A stretch of DNA of 64,000 bases from Doris montereyensis (taxonomy: Eukaryota; Mollusca; Gastropoda; Nudibranchia; Dorididae), in assembly GCA_037039925.1 (NCBI GenBank), contig JAXRKP010000433.1, forward strand, positions 121,001 to 185,000, read 5' to 3'. This document shows positions 63,326 to 64,000 of the stretch, piece after piece. A model generated the notes under the pieces. It searched no databases. It saw only the letters and a program-made list of their open reading frames with translations, and was not told the DNA's origin. The first letter of the stretch is position 1. Every line of letters starts with the position of its first letter. Position numbers and translations under genes: made by a program.

Positions 63326-63812
63326 CTGAAACGGTAATTACATATGGTTGATAAAGGCGATGTCATTTCTAACAAGCAACCATGTGAAAATAGACAGAAA
63401 GCGATAGCTATTTAGGGAAGAACATAACCCTGTGAATTCACGACGAACTATATCTTAATGATACACTTTTAAGACTTTTCAGCGACAGTTTCAAAGTTAG
63501 CTCGGGCACCATTTGGGCTTGCTACTTTTCATCCACCATTGTTAACAACGTTTGGTCAAACCCCTCATCCATCTTCTATGAGTAGACAAAATAGGAGTCC
63601 GACTTGACTGGCACCAACCGTTCCCTCCTCTCGACAGGCTTACCTTGAATGGCATAGGTGCTTGATATTCGTGACGCTGGTACTGTTTGTGTCTACTCTA
63701 CCTCAACGCAGGAATGTTATCAGCCCTGGCCTAAACAAAATCCTCCTCATCATTAGTAACTGAGTTACCATCAGAGGTTTTGTTTTGATTGTCTTGTCAT
63801 TGGGTTAGCTTA

Positions 63813-63942
63813 TTGATTGCAATTCATCCCGTCTATCATATGCGGTGAGTTCAGGATGAATTAAGACGCAACAGCAAGATGATAGAAAGATTTATGAAAG
63901 AGTGAAAAGAAAGAAATAGGACCAACTAGTAGCACCCCTTAA
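63813..63942 (+). repeat. Dispersed short repeat family D, copy 6
   Basis: GATTGCAATTCATCCCGTCT, ATCATATGCGGTGAGTTCAG, AATTAAGACGCAACAGCAAG and ATAGGACCAACTAGTAGCAC. One of the longest copies. Confidence 0.75.
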
Positions 63943-64000
63943 CTGCCCAAGTTTCAATCGTCAACTACCCTTTTGGCTGTATGTTAAGTTGACATTTCAC

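Overview
This is nuclear DNA of an animal. It is AT-rich, carries long (GA)n/(CT)n, (TAA)n and (AT)n microsatellites, genes are split by GT-AG introns, and retroelement debris fills most of the space. The repeats (RTE-type LINEs with GAAA tails, tRNA-derived SINEs, AGATCTAGA-rich stretches, PIF/Harbinger elements with a MADF partner) and the gene content suggest a lophotrochozoan, most likely a gastropod mollusc. That taxonomic guess is an inference with modest confidence.

Right half (37.3-63.3 kb, minus strand): one large host gene, open at its 5' end. I traced 16 exons by splice sites, codon phase and family motifs. In order they encode the end of an RNB (RNase II-like) domain, a linker, and a complete C-terminal UPF1-like superfamily 1 helicase. 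This is the layout of the C-terminal half of HELZ2. Walker A and motif VI look normal, but motifs II, III, IV and V carry unusual residues. Two introns hold RTE LINEs, and others hold SINEs, a foldback element and a short dispersed repeat.

Left half: a possible terminal exon of an unidentified gene (about 0.5-0.7 kb, minus), a THAP-domain remnant (5.4 kb), and a PIF/Harbinger DNA transposon (7.54-13.92 kb). The transposon has inverted ends of about 370-380 bp, a two-exon MADF gene on the plus strand, a first transposase exon on the minus strand (the catalytic part is missing), and an RTE LINE in the MADF intron. Between 14 and 34 kb lie microsatellites, a nearly full-length RTE copy with a visible 11-bp target-site duplication (16.85-20.49 kb), older nested LINEs with a 17-unit, 28-bp minisatellite (21.4-23.9 kb), a head-to-head pair of RTE copies (25.2-30.1 kb), a mariner transposase remnant (30.2-30.9 kb) and another LINE fragment (33.0-34.0 kb).

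One pattern runs through all the gene-like parts. Nearly every reading-frame break is repaired by adding a single base, often in a short homopolymer. Seven such places occur in the HELZ2-like gene, and others in the MADF gene, the Harbinger transposase and the THAP remnant. Deletion-type consensus errors of a long-read assembly explain this better than independent gene death, but raw reads are needed to tell. I see no undescribed multi-gene system. The most unusual items are the divergent helicase, the composite Harbinger element, the tandem 5' monomers of the RTE family, and a 125-130 bp dispersed repeat present in six copies.
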